13,088 bases of DNA from an uncultured Ruminococcus sp. (lineage in GTDB: Bacteria; Bacillota; Clostridia; Oscillospirales; Ruminococcaceae). The notes under the pieces are model-generated. The model was given only the letters and a program-made list of their open reading frames with translations, was not told where the DNA came from and searched no databases. Below are positions 1-5,874 of this stretch, piece after piece. Both the position numbers and the translations under genes were made by a program. The DNA lies in NCBI GenBank assembly GCA_900556055.1, contig USNJ01000044.1, forward strand, positions 1-13,088, in the 5' to 3' direction. Each line of letters starts with the position of its first letter. The stretch's first letter is position 1.

Positions 1-513
1 ATATCCGATGGACTTGGTCCGCTTTTCCGAATTTTTTCCCTTTACAGCAGATACAGATGCGGGGAAAACTGAAAAATATTTCTCAAACGGACGCTTTACA
101 GCTGCGCCTGTCAGGTCGGCACCGAAAAGGTGACCGACTTTTTCTATGCCGAAGGAGGTGCAGTAGAAAAAAAGTGCGGACGATACGAGCGAGGAAAATC
201 CGCTTGCGAAGCGTGCATATTCATTGGCTGTGATGAAAAGCTCTGCTGCGAAAACGAGTGACATCACAAAAAGGAAAATACCGAAGCGGCTGAATTTTCT
301 GCCGCTTTTTTTCAGCGCAAAAAATCCTGTCAGGGAGAAAAGTGTGAAGAATATGCCTCCGCCTATGCCGTGTCCGCCGTTTACGGCAACGCATCTAAGG
401 TAGAAATATCCGAGGACAATGCAGGCTATTGCGGTGAGGGATTCGGTAAGTGTGTATTCGTGCTTTTTTTCGGGGACGCAAACAGGTCCGTCAAGTATTG
501 GATTTTCAGTCAT
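1..513 (-). CDS. Multi-pass membrane protein, C-terminus outside window (possibly DUF4173/DUF4153-like)
   Basis: The reading frame is open from an ATG at 513 to the window edge, giving the first 171 residues of a longer protein. After a polar N-terminus there are about four hydrophobic segments (roughly residues 25-44, 48-67, 78-96 and 104-122), then a basic stretch rich in Lys and Ser. The start is supported by a GAAAGGA ribosome site and by an 8-base overlap with the end of the XRE regulator upstream, which suggests translational coupling. It is the third gene of the DUF2975/XRE cassette. I suspect a DUF4173/DUF4153-type membrane protein because such proteins sit beside DUF2975 and small XRE regulators in Clostridia, but no diagnostic motif is visible in this part and the function is unknown. 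Confidence 0.7.
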   Translation of the reverse strand, partial: MTENPILDGPVCVPEKKHEYTLTESLTAIACIVLGYFYLRCVAVNGGHGIGGGIFFTLFSLTGFFALKKSGRKFSRFGIFLFVMSLVFAAELFITANEYARFASGFSSLVSSALFFYCTSFGIEKVGHLFGADLTGAAVKRPFEKYFSVFPASVSAVKGKNSEKRTKSIGY

Positions 514-742
514 GGCTCTTTATCCTTTCGTCATTTTCATTGTCGGTGTATTCGAGAATGTCGCCCGGCTGGCATTTCAGCTCATGGCACAGGCTTTCAA
601 GAGTGGAAAATCTGACGGCTTTTGCTTTGCCTGTTTTCAGTACGGACAGATTTGCGGGGGTTATGCCTATCCTTTCGGCAAGCTCGTTTGAGGATATCTT
701 CCGCAGTGCCATCATGACATCGAGATTAACTATTATCGGCAT
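506..742 (-). CDS. Small XRE (Cro/CI, YozG-like) transcriptional regulator
   Basis: This 78-residue protein is almost entirely one Cro/CI helix-turn-helix domain. Residues about 19-40 form the helix-turn-helix (LAERIGITPANLSVLKTGKA), followed by the FSTLESLCHELKCQPGDILEY stretch that is characteristic of the YozG/HipB-like small XRE family. The start at 742 has a GGAGG site 7 bases upstream, at the very end of the DUF2975 gene. It lies 12 bases after that gene and overlaps the next membrane protein gene by 8 bases, so all three are probably one transcript. Small XRE regulators next to DUF2975 proteins are common in Firmicutes. Autoregulation of the cassette is likely by analogy but not shown here. 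Confidence 0.9.
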   Translation of the reverse strand: MPIIVNLDVMMALRKISSNELAERIGITPANLSVLKTGKAKAVRFSTLESLCHELKCQPGDILEYTDNENDERIKSHD

Positions 743-754
743 CGCAATACCTCC

Positions 755-1234
755 TCAGACCGTCAGATCGTTTTCTTCACGCAGCTCGACAGCCTTTGAG
801 AAAACATTTTTCAGAACACGGAGGATAAGTCCCATAAATGCCGCAGCAAGGGCGATCGCCAGTGAAACGAAGGTGTATATCCCGAAGAAAATGAATATCA
901 CAGTGACGGCGAAGCAGCAGTAGGAGAGTATCCGCAGGAGCTTGACGTTATTCTGCACGAATATGCGCTCATCAGTGATGTTCGACAGCAGCTTCCATAC
1001 GGAAATGACTGCTGTAAGAGCGGGTATCTCGGCGGCGTACAGCACCGCACTCAGGGCGATCGCAGCTTCCTTGTTGTCAGTCGGTCGGATAGCTGTCGCA
1101 TGGGCGACTGACGAGTACCATTTTCCGACAGAGGGGATAAAAAACAGCATTGCAACGAGGAAAACAAACAGCATTATCGTCAGTATCTGCGTCAGCATGA
1201 CTGACTTTGATTTGGTTGAAAGAATCATGGTCAT
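755..1234 (-). CDS. DUF2975 family membrane protein
   Basis: The 159-residue protein has four hydrophobic segments (about 13-34, 56-78, 101-120 and 122-139) and a charged C-terminus. The stretch around residues 88-104, with IFVQNN followed by KLLRILSYCC, matches the conserved loop and helix of DUF2975 proteins, whose biochemical role is unknown. The start at 1234 is preferred because a GAAAGGA site lies 5 bases upstream; a second in-frame ATG two codons later is also possible. It is the first gene of a cassette with a small XRE regulator and a larger membrane protein, behind a strong promoter. In other Firmicutes the DUF2975/XRE pairing is widespread, and the XRE protein is presumed to control the membrane partner. 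Confidence 0.88.
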   Translation of the reverse strand: MTMILSTKSKSVMLTQILTIMLFVFLVAMLFFIPSVGKWYSSVAHATAIRPTDNKEAAIALSAVLYAAEIPALTAVISVWKLLSNITDERIFVQNNVKLLRILSYCCFAVTVIFIFFGIYTFVSLAIALAAAFMGLILRVLKNVFSKAVELREENDLTV

Positions 1235-1261
1235 ATCGTTCCTTTCGCTTTTGCTATTTGC

Positions 1262-1290
1262 AGTATATCACATTGATTTGCAAATGTCAA
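1262..1290 (-). promoter_or_regulatory. Promoter of DUF2975/XRE cassette, with palindrome in spacer
   Basis: The minus strand reads TTGACA (1285-1290), a 17-base spacer, then TATACT (1262-1267), preceded by an extended -10 TGA. A perfect 10-base palindrome ATTTGCAAAT (1276-1285) occupies the upstream half of the spacer and touches the -35. It is a candidate operator for the XRE regulator encoded in the same transcript. A second inverted repeat, TTATCG/CGATAA with a 5-base A spacer (1298-1314), lies just upstream of the -35. Confidence 0.85.
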
Positions 1291-1321
1291 TACTTTTTTA
1301 TCGAAAAACGATAATTATTTT

Positions 1322-1363
1322 CTGAAAAGAAAAAGCCGACATATCACAAAGACTGTCGGCTTT
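1322..1363 (-). terminator. Rho-independent terminator of the PstS-like operon
   Basis: A perfect 10-base stem AAAGCCGACA/TGTCGGCTTT (1332-1341 with 1354-1363) and a 12-base loop are followed, on the minus strand, by a T-rich tract (TTCTTTTC). It lies 14 bases past the stop codon of the PstS-like gene. Confidence 0.9.
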
Positions 1364-1377
1364 CGGGATCTGAATAT

Positions 1378-2328
1378 TTACGATATGGGAGAATAGCCTG
1401 TTTCTTCGACTATTTTCTGACCGCTTTCGGAGAGAAACCATTCTATCAGCAGCGGGATATTCGGGTTATCGTTATTTTTGTCATAGACCGCATAAAAATC
1501 ACTGACAACAGGATAGCTGCCGTCGGAAATATGCTCGGAATCGGGATAGATGCCGTCTACCGCAAGCATTTTTACGCCGCCGTTTGCTGCGACCTCCCCG
1601 GCATAAAATCTGAAAGAAAAGCCTATTGCGCTGCTGATAAAGTCAATGTCCCTGACCGGCTTTTCATCGCCCATGAACCGCAGGAATGCTGACTGACTGC
1701 CGCTTCCCTCATTGCGCTGAACTGCGCCTATCGGGATATTTTTGCCGCCAAGCTCTGACCATAGGCGGTATTTTCCCGTGTAGATGCCCCTTATCTCATC
1801 GGCTGTGAGGCTGTTTACGGGATTGTCCGCTTTTACGAGAAACACGAAGGCTTCACGTCCGATTGGGACAAATTCAAGCTCGGCATTCATATCGGCGGCA
1901 TACTTTTTCTGTTCCTCCGACGGTGCGGCGCAGAGGATAATATCCGCATTTCCCTCGGCAACGGCTTTATATGCGGACGGGGTATTTCTCATTTGCAGGC
2001 GGCTTTCGGCAGTGAAGTCGCTTCCGTCGAATATGACCGAATCTTCGGGATAAAGTGCGTTTACGAATGCCGATGAGATCGGGTACAGGGCGGCTGCGCT
2101 GTCGATCACCGGGAGGTCGTCCGTCAGCGGCAGTTCGTCCTTGATTTTTATGATCTTTGAATTATCATCAAACGGGAGATAATCCGCAAGCTCGATTGAT
2201 TTTGCTCTCATTACGCCGCTTTTGTCGGGAATGCAGCGCTTGGTGAAATTCTCATAAATAAACAGATCGGTCAGTATTATAATAAGCGTGAGAAGCGAGA
2301 TAATGAGTATTTTTGTATGTGCTTTCAT
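1378..2328 (-). CDS. Orphan PstS-like (phosphate-type) substrate-binding protein
   Basis: The 316-residue protein starts with a hydrophobic segment (residues 6-24) with no lipobox Cys, so it is probably membrane-anchored or has an uncleaved signal. The rest resembles the PBP-like/PstS family: DGSDFTAESR (101-110), the AVAEGNADIILCA segment (122-134), VFLVKADNPVNSLTADEIRGIYTGKYRLWSELGG (162-195) and the ligand-loop motif RNEGSGSQSAF (205-215). In PstS proteins these segments bind phosphate through a Ser/Arg-rich pocket. No pstC, pstA, pstB or phoU gene is nearby; two tiny membrane protein genes precede it instead. It overlaps the 48-residue gene by an ATGA junction, with GGGAGGA 7 bases upstream of the start. 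The ligand could be phosphate or another anion. It may be a sensor rather than a transport component, but this is inference. Confidence 0.85.
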   Translation of the reverse strand: MKAHTKILIISLLTLIIILTDLFIYENFTKRCIPDKSGVMRAKSIELADYLPFDDNSKIIKIKDELPLTDDLPVIDSAAALYPISSAFVNALYPEDSVIFDGSDFTAESRLQMRNTPSAYKAVAEGNADIILCAAPSEEQKKYAADMNAELEFVPIGREAFVFLVKADNPVNSLTADEIRGIYTGKYRLWSELGGKNIPIGAVQRNEGSGSQSAFLRFMGDEKPVRDIDFISSAIGFSFRFYAGEVAANGGVKMLAVDGIYPDSEHISDGSYPVVSDFYAVYDKNNDNPNIPLLIEWFLSESGQKIVEETGYSPIS

Positions 2329-2471
2329 CGGAATGTCCTCCCGTTTGCGATAAAGGTTATCACGGAAACATCAGAGAAAAGCACGGCTGTGTATACGAGG
2401 AGAATTATCATCGAGATAATTCCCGCTGCGGCGATGACAATAAGCAGACGCAGAAATGTTTTATCGCTCAT
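2325..2471 (-). CDS. 48-residue single-pass membrane protein
   Basis: A short frame of 48 codons starts at an ATG at 2471 behind an excellent AGGAGGA site 3-4 bases upstream and ends in a TGA that overlaps the ATG of the PstS-like gene (ATGA). After MSDKTFLRL the protein is one long hydrophobic helix (about residues 7-32), followed by a short polar tail ending in NGRTFR. The strong ribosome site, ATGA coupling and position 8 bases after the 81-residue membrane protein make it a real gene despite its size. I do not recognise a family. It could be a small subunit or chaperone for the neighbouring proteins. Confidence 0.75.
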   Translation of the reverse strand: MSDKTFLRLLIVIAAAGIISMIILLVYTAVLFSDVSVITFIANGRTFR

Positions 2472-2479
2472 ACTTCCTC

Positions 2480-2725
2480 CTACATATGTGCAACGGCAAA
2501 CGAAAGCATTATCACAAATGCGATGACAGTTATGACCTGAACAGCGACCAGTCCAAGAAGTATGGACGCTGTTATCATTGAGGTTTTGTGGGCTTTGCGT
2601 TCTTCAGTGTTTTCTTTCGGGATGGAGCTGTATGTTATGACTGTTTTTACGAAAAAAACTACGGCGGTTATGTCTGCGAGGATTATTGATATAAGCAGTA
2701 TCCAAGCAAGTATAGCGAGCATCAT
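2480..2725 (-). CDS. 81-residue two-helix membrane protein
   Basis: Two hydrophobic helices (about residues 2-30 and 48-80) flank a charged loop (SSIPKENTEERKAHKTS). The start has an AAGGGGA site upstream; a second ATG directly follows the first, so the start could be 2722. The stop codon TAG at 2480-2482 forms part of the TAGGAGGA ribosome site of the 48-residue gene, which suggests coupled translation. It is the first gene of a three-gene operon with its own promoter and ends with the PstS-like binding protein. No family is recognised. Confidence 0.8.
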   Translation of the reverse strand: MMLAILAWILLISIILADITAVVFFVKTVITYSSIPKENTEERKAHKTSMITASILLGLVAVQVITVIAFVIMLSFAVAHM

Positions 2726-2747
2726 AATAAGTCCCCTTTCTTAAAAA

Positions 2748-2776
2748 AGTATAACATATCTGCGATAAATTGTCAA
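2748..2776 (-). promoter_or_regulatory. Promoter of the small-membrane-protein/PstS-like operon
   Basis: On the minus strand TTGACA (2771-2776) and TATACT (2748-2753) are separated by 17 bases, with a TGT extended -10. The -35 begins right after the U-tract of the GH130 terminator, so the two transcription units are packed with no free DNA between them. Confidence 0.88.
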
Positions 2777-2777
2777 C

Positions 2778-2813
2778 ATAAAAAGCCGCTCCCGAAAAGC
2801 TCGGAAGCGGCTT
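2778..2813 (-). terminator. Rho-independent terminator of GH130 gene
   Basis: A 13-base stem (2783-2795 with 2801-2813, one G-U pair) has a 5-base loop and is followed on the minus strand by TTTTTATG. It lies 23 bases past the GH130 stop codon. Confidence 0.93.
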
Positions 2814-2836
2814 GGATATCAGTTGTAAACAGCAGA

Positions 2837-3862
2837 TCAAACCTGGCTGTTGTTGTCGAGGAAGTCCATAACAGCGTCAACTGTTGTGAATGCGAGAGCT
2901 GTGCATGTATCAGCGCAGCCGTAGTAGATGCAGATCCTGCCTGTGTCAGCGTCAACGAGGTTAGCGCAGGGGAATGTTACTGCGTCTGTATCACCGACCA
3001 GCTCATAGTACTCCTGAGGGCTGAGGAGGTAGGAAGCACCTCTCTTGAGGACCTTCCAAGGCTCGTCCTTATCGAGGAGTGCAGCGGAGAAGCTGTATAC
3101 GTAGCCGTTGCAGGAAGTCAGAACGCCGTGATAGAAAATGAGCCAGCCGCGGTCTGTTTCGATAGGAATAGGACCTGCGCCCATCTTTGTGGATTCCCAG
3201 CCCTTGGAGGGACCCATTACGTGTCTGTGCTGACCCCAGAATGTGAGGTCGGGAGACTGGCTGATGAACATATCGCCGAAAGGAGTATGACCGCTGTCGG
3301 AAGGACGGCTCATCATCATGTACTTGTCATTGATCTTTCTGGGGAACATAACGCCGTTTCTGTTGAAGGGCAGGTAAGCGTTCTCCAGCTGTGTGAATTC
3401 CTTGAAATCGTATGTATAAGCAATACCGATAGTAGGCTTCCAGCCGTAAGCGTTGCACCATGTTACAACGTACTTGTCTTCAAGCTTGCAGACTCTGGGG
3501 TCGTAGCCGTACTGCCACTCTGCAACCTCGGGGATATCGCACTTGAACTTGATCCTCTCCTCATTGATGTCCCAGTTGATGCCGTCCTTGGAGAAACCAA
3601 CGTGGAGCTCCATGTTTCTCTCTCTGTCGTCAACTCTGAAAACGCCTGCGAACTTGTAGTCGCCGTTCTCAAAAGGAACTACGGAGCTGTTGAAGATGGA
3701 GTTGGAGGGCTCACGGTAGCCGTTAGCCTTCTTTACCATGATGTGATCTCTCTTGATGATGGGGTTTGCATTGTAGCGCCAAACTACGTCCTTGCATCCC
3801 TCGGGCTTGTCCTGCCAGGGAATGTTGGGGAGGGAAGTGCCGTTGATAACTTTAACCTTCAT
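2837..3862 (-). CDS. GH130 beta-1,4-mannooligosaccharide phosphorylase (RaMP2-like)
   Basis: The 341-residue protein belongs to glycoside hydrolase family 130, a five-bladed propeller. GH130 phosphorylases cleave beta-1,4-mannosides with phosphate to give alpha-mannose 1-phosphate. Visible signatures are the N-terminal REPSNSIFNSSVVPFENGDY (50-69), the catalytic YDPRV with the conserved acid Asp121, FNRNGVMFPRKINDKYMMMSRPSD (166-189), GAGPIPI (228-234), FYHGV (243-247), PWKVLKR (268-274) and YYGCADT (313-319). The length and absence of a signal peptide fit the shorter, cytoplasmic RaMP2-type enzymes acting on mannooligosaccharides, rather than the roughly 390-residue mannosylglucose phosphorylases that are usually encoded next to cellobiose 2-epimerase, which is absent here. 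Codons are rich in AAC, AAG, GAG and ATC, unlike most neighbours, which suggests high expression. It is divergent from a LacI-type regulator. The exact substrate cannot be read from sequence. Confidence 0.92.
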   Translation of the reverse strand: MKVKVINGTSLPNIPWQDKPEGCKDVVWRYNANPIIKRDHIMVKKANGYREPSNSIFNSSVVPFENGDYKFAGVFRVDDRERNMELHVGFSKDGINWDINEERIKFKCDIPEVAEWQYGYDPRVCKLEDKYVVTWCNAYGWKPTIGIAYTYDFKEFTQLENAYLPFNRNGVMFPRKINDKYMMMSRPSDSGHTPFGDMFISQSPDLTFWGQHRHVMGPSKGWESTKMGAGPIPIETDRGWLIFYHGVLTSCNGYVYSFSAALLDKDEPWKVLKRGASYLLSPQEYYELVGDTDAVTFPCANLVDADTGRICIYYGCADTCTALAFTTVDAVMDFLDNNSQV

Positions 3863-3912
3863 TTAAATGCCGCCTTTCGGTATTGATTTACTTTACAAGC
3901 TCACCGTGATTA

Positions 3913-3934
3913 ACAGTGATTTACTACTGTCACT
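3913..3934. promoter_or_regulatory. Candidate operator downstream of the GH130 -10
   Basis: Nested inverted repeats, ACAGT/ACTGT (3913-3917 with 3926-3930) and AGTGA/TCACT (3915-3919 with 3930-3934), cover the transcription start region of the GH130 gene and touch its -10. A bound repressor here would block initiation. The assignment to the LacI regulator is a guess. Confidence 0.4.
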
Positions 3935-3960
3935 TTAACATTATTTTTTACACTTGTCAA
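3932..3960 (-). promoter_or_regulatory. Promoter of GH130 gene
   Basis: On the minus strand TTGACA (3955-3960) and TAAAGT (3932-3937) are 17 bases apart, with a TGT extended -10. This gives a leader of about 65 bases before the ATG at 3862, which has a GAAAGGCGG ribosome site. Confidence 0.8.
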
Positions 3961-4047
3961 TAAGGAAATATACTTTTAGCTGATTTGCACATATTGCGGC
4001 ATTTAACTTTGTTTAGTATTACGAAGCGAGGTTAATTTACTAATAAA

Positions 4048-4178
4048 AAATCGTTTCAGTGAACAAAAACAGAGGAAAAAACTAAACGTTATGCATAATA
4101 AAATCTAATCTCCGAACGGTACTTTTATTGATTTGACCGAATGAGAAATCGTTTTCCCTGAAACGAAAAGGTTTTCGA
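4048..4178. promoter_or_regulatory. Repeated palindromic sites, candidate LacI-type operators
   Basis: Two related sites lie 98 bases apart: AAATCGTTTCAGTGAAC at 4048-4064 and AAATCGTTTTCCCTGAAAC at 4146-4164. The second is part of the inverted repeat TCGTTT-6-AAACGA (4149-4166), which shares its right arm with another inverted repeat, CGAAAA-GG-TTTTCG (4164-4177). Their place between a LacI-family gene and the divergent GH130 gene suggests operators, but they lie well upstream of both promoters. Confidence 0.45.
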
Positions 4179-4203
4179 TGATTTTTTACGGGAAAAATTT
4201 TAT

Positions 4204-4294
4204 GTTAAATTAACTTAATCTAGTTAAAAATAAGGTTAAATAAGCGTTATAATATAAGTTAAAAATGAAATTAAGTTAAGTGATTTTTAACTTA
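4204..4294. repeat. Cluster of GTTAA/TTAAC repeats in AT-rich upstream region
   Basis: Within 91 very AT-rich bases GTTAA starts at 4204, 4223, 4235, 4258 and 4275, and its complement TTAAC at 4210 and 4287. GTTAAATTAAC (4204-4214) is a perfect palindrome, and TAAGTTA/TAACTTA (4272-4278 with 4288-4294) an inverted repeat that ends exactly where the lacI-type gene's -35 begins. AGTTAAAAAT occurs twice. The rest of the 506-base gap (3863-4368) holds no coding frame that I can support. Confidence 0.5.
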
Positions 4295-4323
4295 TTGACA
4301 TTGTATCCGAATTGTGATAATCT
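4295..4323 (+). promoter_or_regulatory. Promoter of LacI-family regulator gene
   Basis: TTGACA (4295-4300) is followed by 17 bases and a weak -10 TAATCT (4318-4323) with a TGA extension. The expected leader is about 40 bases. A consensus TATAAT at 4248-4253 with a poor -35 could be a second start further upstream. Confidence 0.65.
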
Positions 4324-4368
4324 TATTTACAGAGAAACATATCTTCACGGCTTCAGGGGAGGTCAGGC

Positions 4369-5376
4369 ATGAAAAAAACAGTCAGAATGCAGGATATAGC
4401 CGACAGATTGGGGATAAGCGTGGCTGCGGTCTCCAAGGTGCTTGCGGATAAGCCGGGCATCAGCGATGAGCTGCGTGTCAAGGTGCGTCAGACAGCGCTT
4501 GAGATCGGATACCGCACATCAACAGCAAAAAAGAAGGCGCACCGCACTGCCACGAGGAGCGTTGCAATAATTGCGGCAGAGCGTTTTTTAAGTGATGATT
4601 CGTTTTATCTGAAATATTATAAGCACATTTCCGACATACTTCAGTCAAATGACTACTGCGGATTTTTTCACAGCATAAGCGACGGGGACGAGAGGGATCT
4701 CATACTTCCGAAAGCGCTTATCACAGGCAGCGTTGACGGAGTGATAATCCTCGGAAAGGTTTCAAACAAATACTCCGAGATGATCGCAAAGAGCGGTCTG
4801 CCGATGATATTCCTCGATTATTACGATGAAAGAACGGAGATCGACTGCATAATCTGCGACAGCTTCTATGCCATGTACGATATGACAAACTATCTTATAA
4901 GAAACGGTCATGAAAGGATAGCTTTTGTCGGAACGGTCAGGGCGACCAGCAGTATACAGGACAGATATCTCGGATATATGAAGTCGCTTATAGAGCATGA
5001 CATATATATCAGAAAGGATTATCTGATCGATGACCGCGACGAAAGCGGACGCATAACTCTCGGCAAGCTGCCCGAGGATATGCCAACGGCGTTTGTCTGC
5101 AACTGCGATGAAACGGCGTGCATGCTGATAAGAAAGCTGCGTGACATGGGCGTGAGAGTGCCGGAAGAGGTGTCTATCACGGGCTTTGATAATTCGGTAT
5201 ATTCGTCGCTTTCCGACCCGAAGATAACAACGGTCGAGGTAAATACGGAGCTTATGTCCCGGCTTGCCGTCGATTCGCTGCTGAAAAAAATAACAAAGCC
5301 GGGTACGGTGATAGGCCGTATCAGGGTCAACGGAAGCATTGTCTACAAAAATTCCGTCAGGGCGATAAAAACGTAA
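4369..5376 (+). CDS. LacI-family transcriptional regulator (likely of mannoside use)
   Basis: The 335-residue protein has the LacI helix-turn-helix at residues 7-26 (MQDIADRLGISVAAVSKVLA) followed by DKPGISDELRVKVRQTALEIGYR. The periplasmic-binding-protein-like effector domain runs from about residue 64 to the end, with GSVDGVIIL (120-128), GHERIAFVG (180-188), DRYLGY (198-203), PTAFVCNCDETA (239-250) and VSITGFDNS (268-276). The hinge (residues 50-63) is rich in Lys and Arg and lacks the minor-groove Leu normally found in the ARSL-type hinge helix. The start has GGGGAGG 6 bases upstream. Divergence from the GH130 gene suggests that it controls mannooligosaccharide phosphorolysis, with a sugar as likely effector. 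It is monocistronic, with its own promoter and terminator. Confidence 0.93.
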   Translation: MKKTVRMQDIADRLGISVAAVSKVLADKPGISDELRVKVRQTALEIGYRTSTAKKKAHRTATRSVAIIAAERFLSDDSFYLKYYKHISDILQSNDYCGFFHSISDGDERDLILPKALITGSVDGVIILGKVSNKYSEMIAKSGLPMIFLDYYDERTEIDCIICDSFYAMYDMTNYLIRNGHERIAFVGTVRATSSIQDRYLGYMKSLIEHDIYIRKDYLIDDRDESGRITLGKLPEDMPTAFVCNCDETACMLIRKLRDMGVRVPEEVSITGFDNSVYSSLSDPKITTVEVNTELMSRLAVDSLLKKITKPGTVIGRIRVNGSIVYKNSVRAIKT

Positions 5377-5393
5377 TTCCCATTTTTTAAAAG

Positions 5394-5428
5394 ATCAGGC
5401 GCATGATTTTATGTGCCTGATTTTTTTT
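5394..5428 (+). terminator. Rho-independent terminator of LacI-family gene
   Basis: A 10-base stem ATCAGGCGCA/TGTGCCTGAT (5394-5403 with 5412-5421, one G-U pair) with an 8-base loop runs into eight T residues. It lies 18 bases past the stop codon. Confidence 0.95.
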
Positions 5429-5438
5429 GAATACCCTA

Positions 5439-5467
5439 TTGACAAATCAATTCTACTGTGATAGAAT
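5439..5467 (+). promoter_or_regulatory. Promoter of blaI-type/M56 operon
   Basis: TTGACA (5439-5444), a 17-base spacer and TAGAAT (5462-5467) with a TGA extended -10. The -10 forms the right arm of the first operator palindrome, so repressor and RNA polymerase would compete directly. Confidence 0.9.
5450..5467. promoter_or_regulatory. Operator 1 for BlaI-type repressor
   Basis: Inverted repeat ATTCTA-CTGTGA-TAGAAT covering the downstream spacer and the whole -10. Its 16-base core TTCTACTGTGATAGAA differs from operator 2 at only three positions (consensus TTCTAYTGNNATAGAA). Confidence 0.8.
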
Positions 5468-5482
5468 AAAATCGTGATCACA

Positions 5483-5498
5483 TTCTATTGCAATAGAA
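5483..5498. promoter_or_regulatory. Operator 2 for BlaI-type repressor
   Basis: TTCTATTGCAATAGAA is a perfect 16-base palindrome between the transcription start region and the ribosome site (AGGAGA, 5500-5505). Its centre is 32 bases from that of operator 1, about three helical turns, so two repressor dimers would bind the same face. Another 8-base palindrome, GTGATCAC (5474-5481), sits between them. Confidence 0.8.
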
Positions 5499-5511
5499 CA
5501 GGAGAATTCAT

Positions 5512-5874
5512 ATGAATATCAAGATGTTTGATTCAGAGCTTAAAGTCATGGAAATATTGTGGAGGGAGGGCGATATACCTGCAAAGGAAATAGCGGCTCT
5601 GCTCGCCAAAGAGGTCGGCTGGTCAAAGACGACGACATATACCGTCATAAAAAAGTGCATAGACAAGGGTGCTGTCAGCCGCTCGGAGGAGGGCTTTGTA
5701 TGCCATGCAGAGATAACAAAGGACGAGGTAAGGGAGTTTGAAACAGCTGAGCTTATTGACCGAATGTACGGCGGCTCGGCGGATAAGCTGGCGGCGTCGA
5801 TGGTCGGAAGCGGAATGCTTTCCGCAGAGGGAATAGCTGCGCTCAAAAAGCTTGTGGAGAATATGAAATGCTGA
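5512..5874 (+). CDS. BlaI/MecI/CopY-family repressor
   Basis: The 120-residue protein is a BlaI/MecI/CopY-type winged-helix repressor. The signature LKVMEILWREGDIPAKEIAALLAKEVGWSKTTTYTVIKKCIDKGAVSR spans residues 10-57, and the C-terminal helices (about 70-118) correspond to the dimerisation region where family members are cut on induction. BlaI proteins repress their own operon until a membrane M56 peptidase triggers their cleavage. That partner is encoded immediately downstream, with a 7-base overlap (ATGCTGA). Two near-identical palindromes cover the promoter and leader, consistent with autoregulation. No beta-lactamase or PBP2a gene is beside it, so the inducer need not be a beta-lactam. 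The start has an AGGAGA site. Confidence 0.95.
   Translation: MNIKMFDSELKVMEILWREGDIPAKEIAALLAKEVGWSKTTTYTVIKKCIDKGAVSRSEEGFVCHAEITKDEVREFETAELIDRMYGGSADKLAASMVGSGMLSAEGIAALKKLVENMKC

Noticed and set aside
450..923. 157-codon plus-strand frame over the XRE and DUF2975 genes
   Set aside because: Antisense shadow of three coupled minus-strand genes with good ribosome sites; composition is Ser/Arg-rich without a family pattern.
3128..3886. 252-codon open frame on the plus strand opposite GH130
   Set aside because: It lies wholly antisense to a clear GH130 gene with strong codon bias, which commonly opens the opposite strand. It has no ribosome site or recognisable domain.
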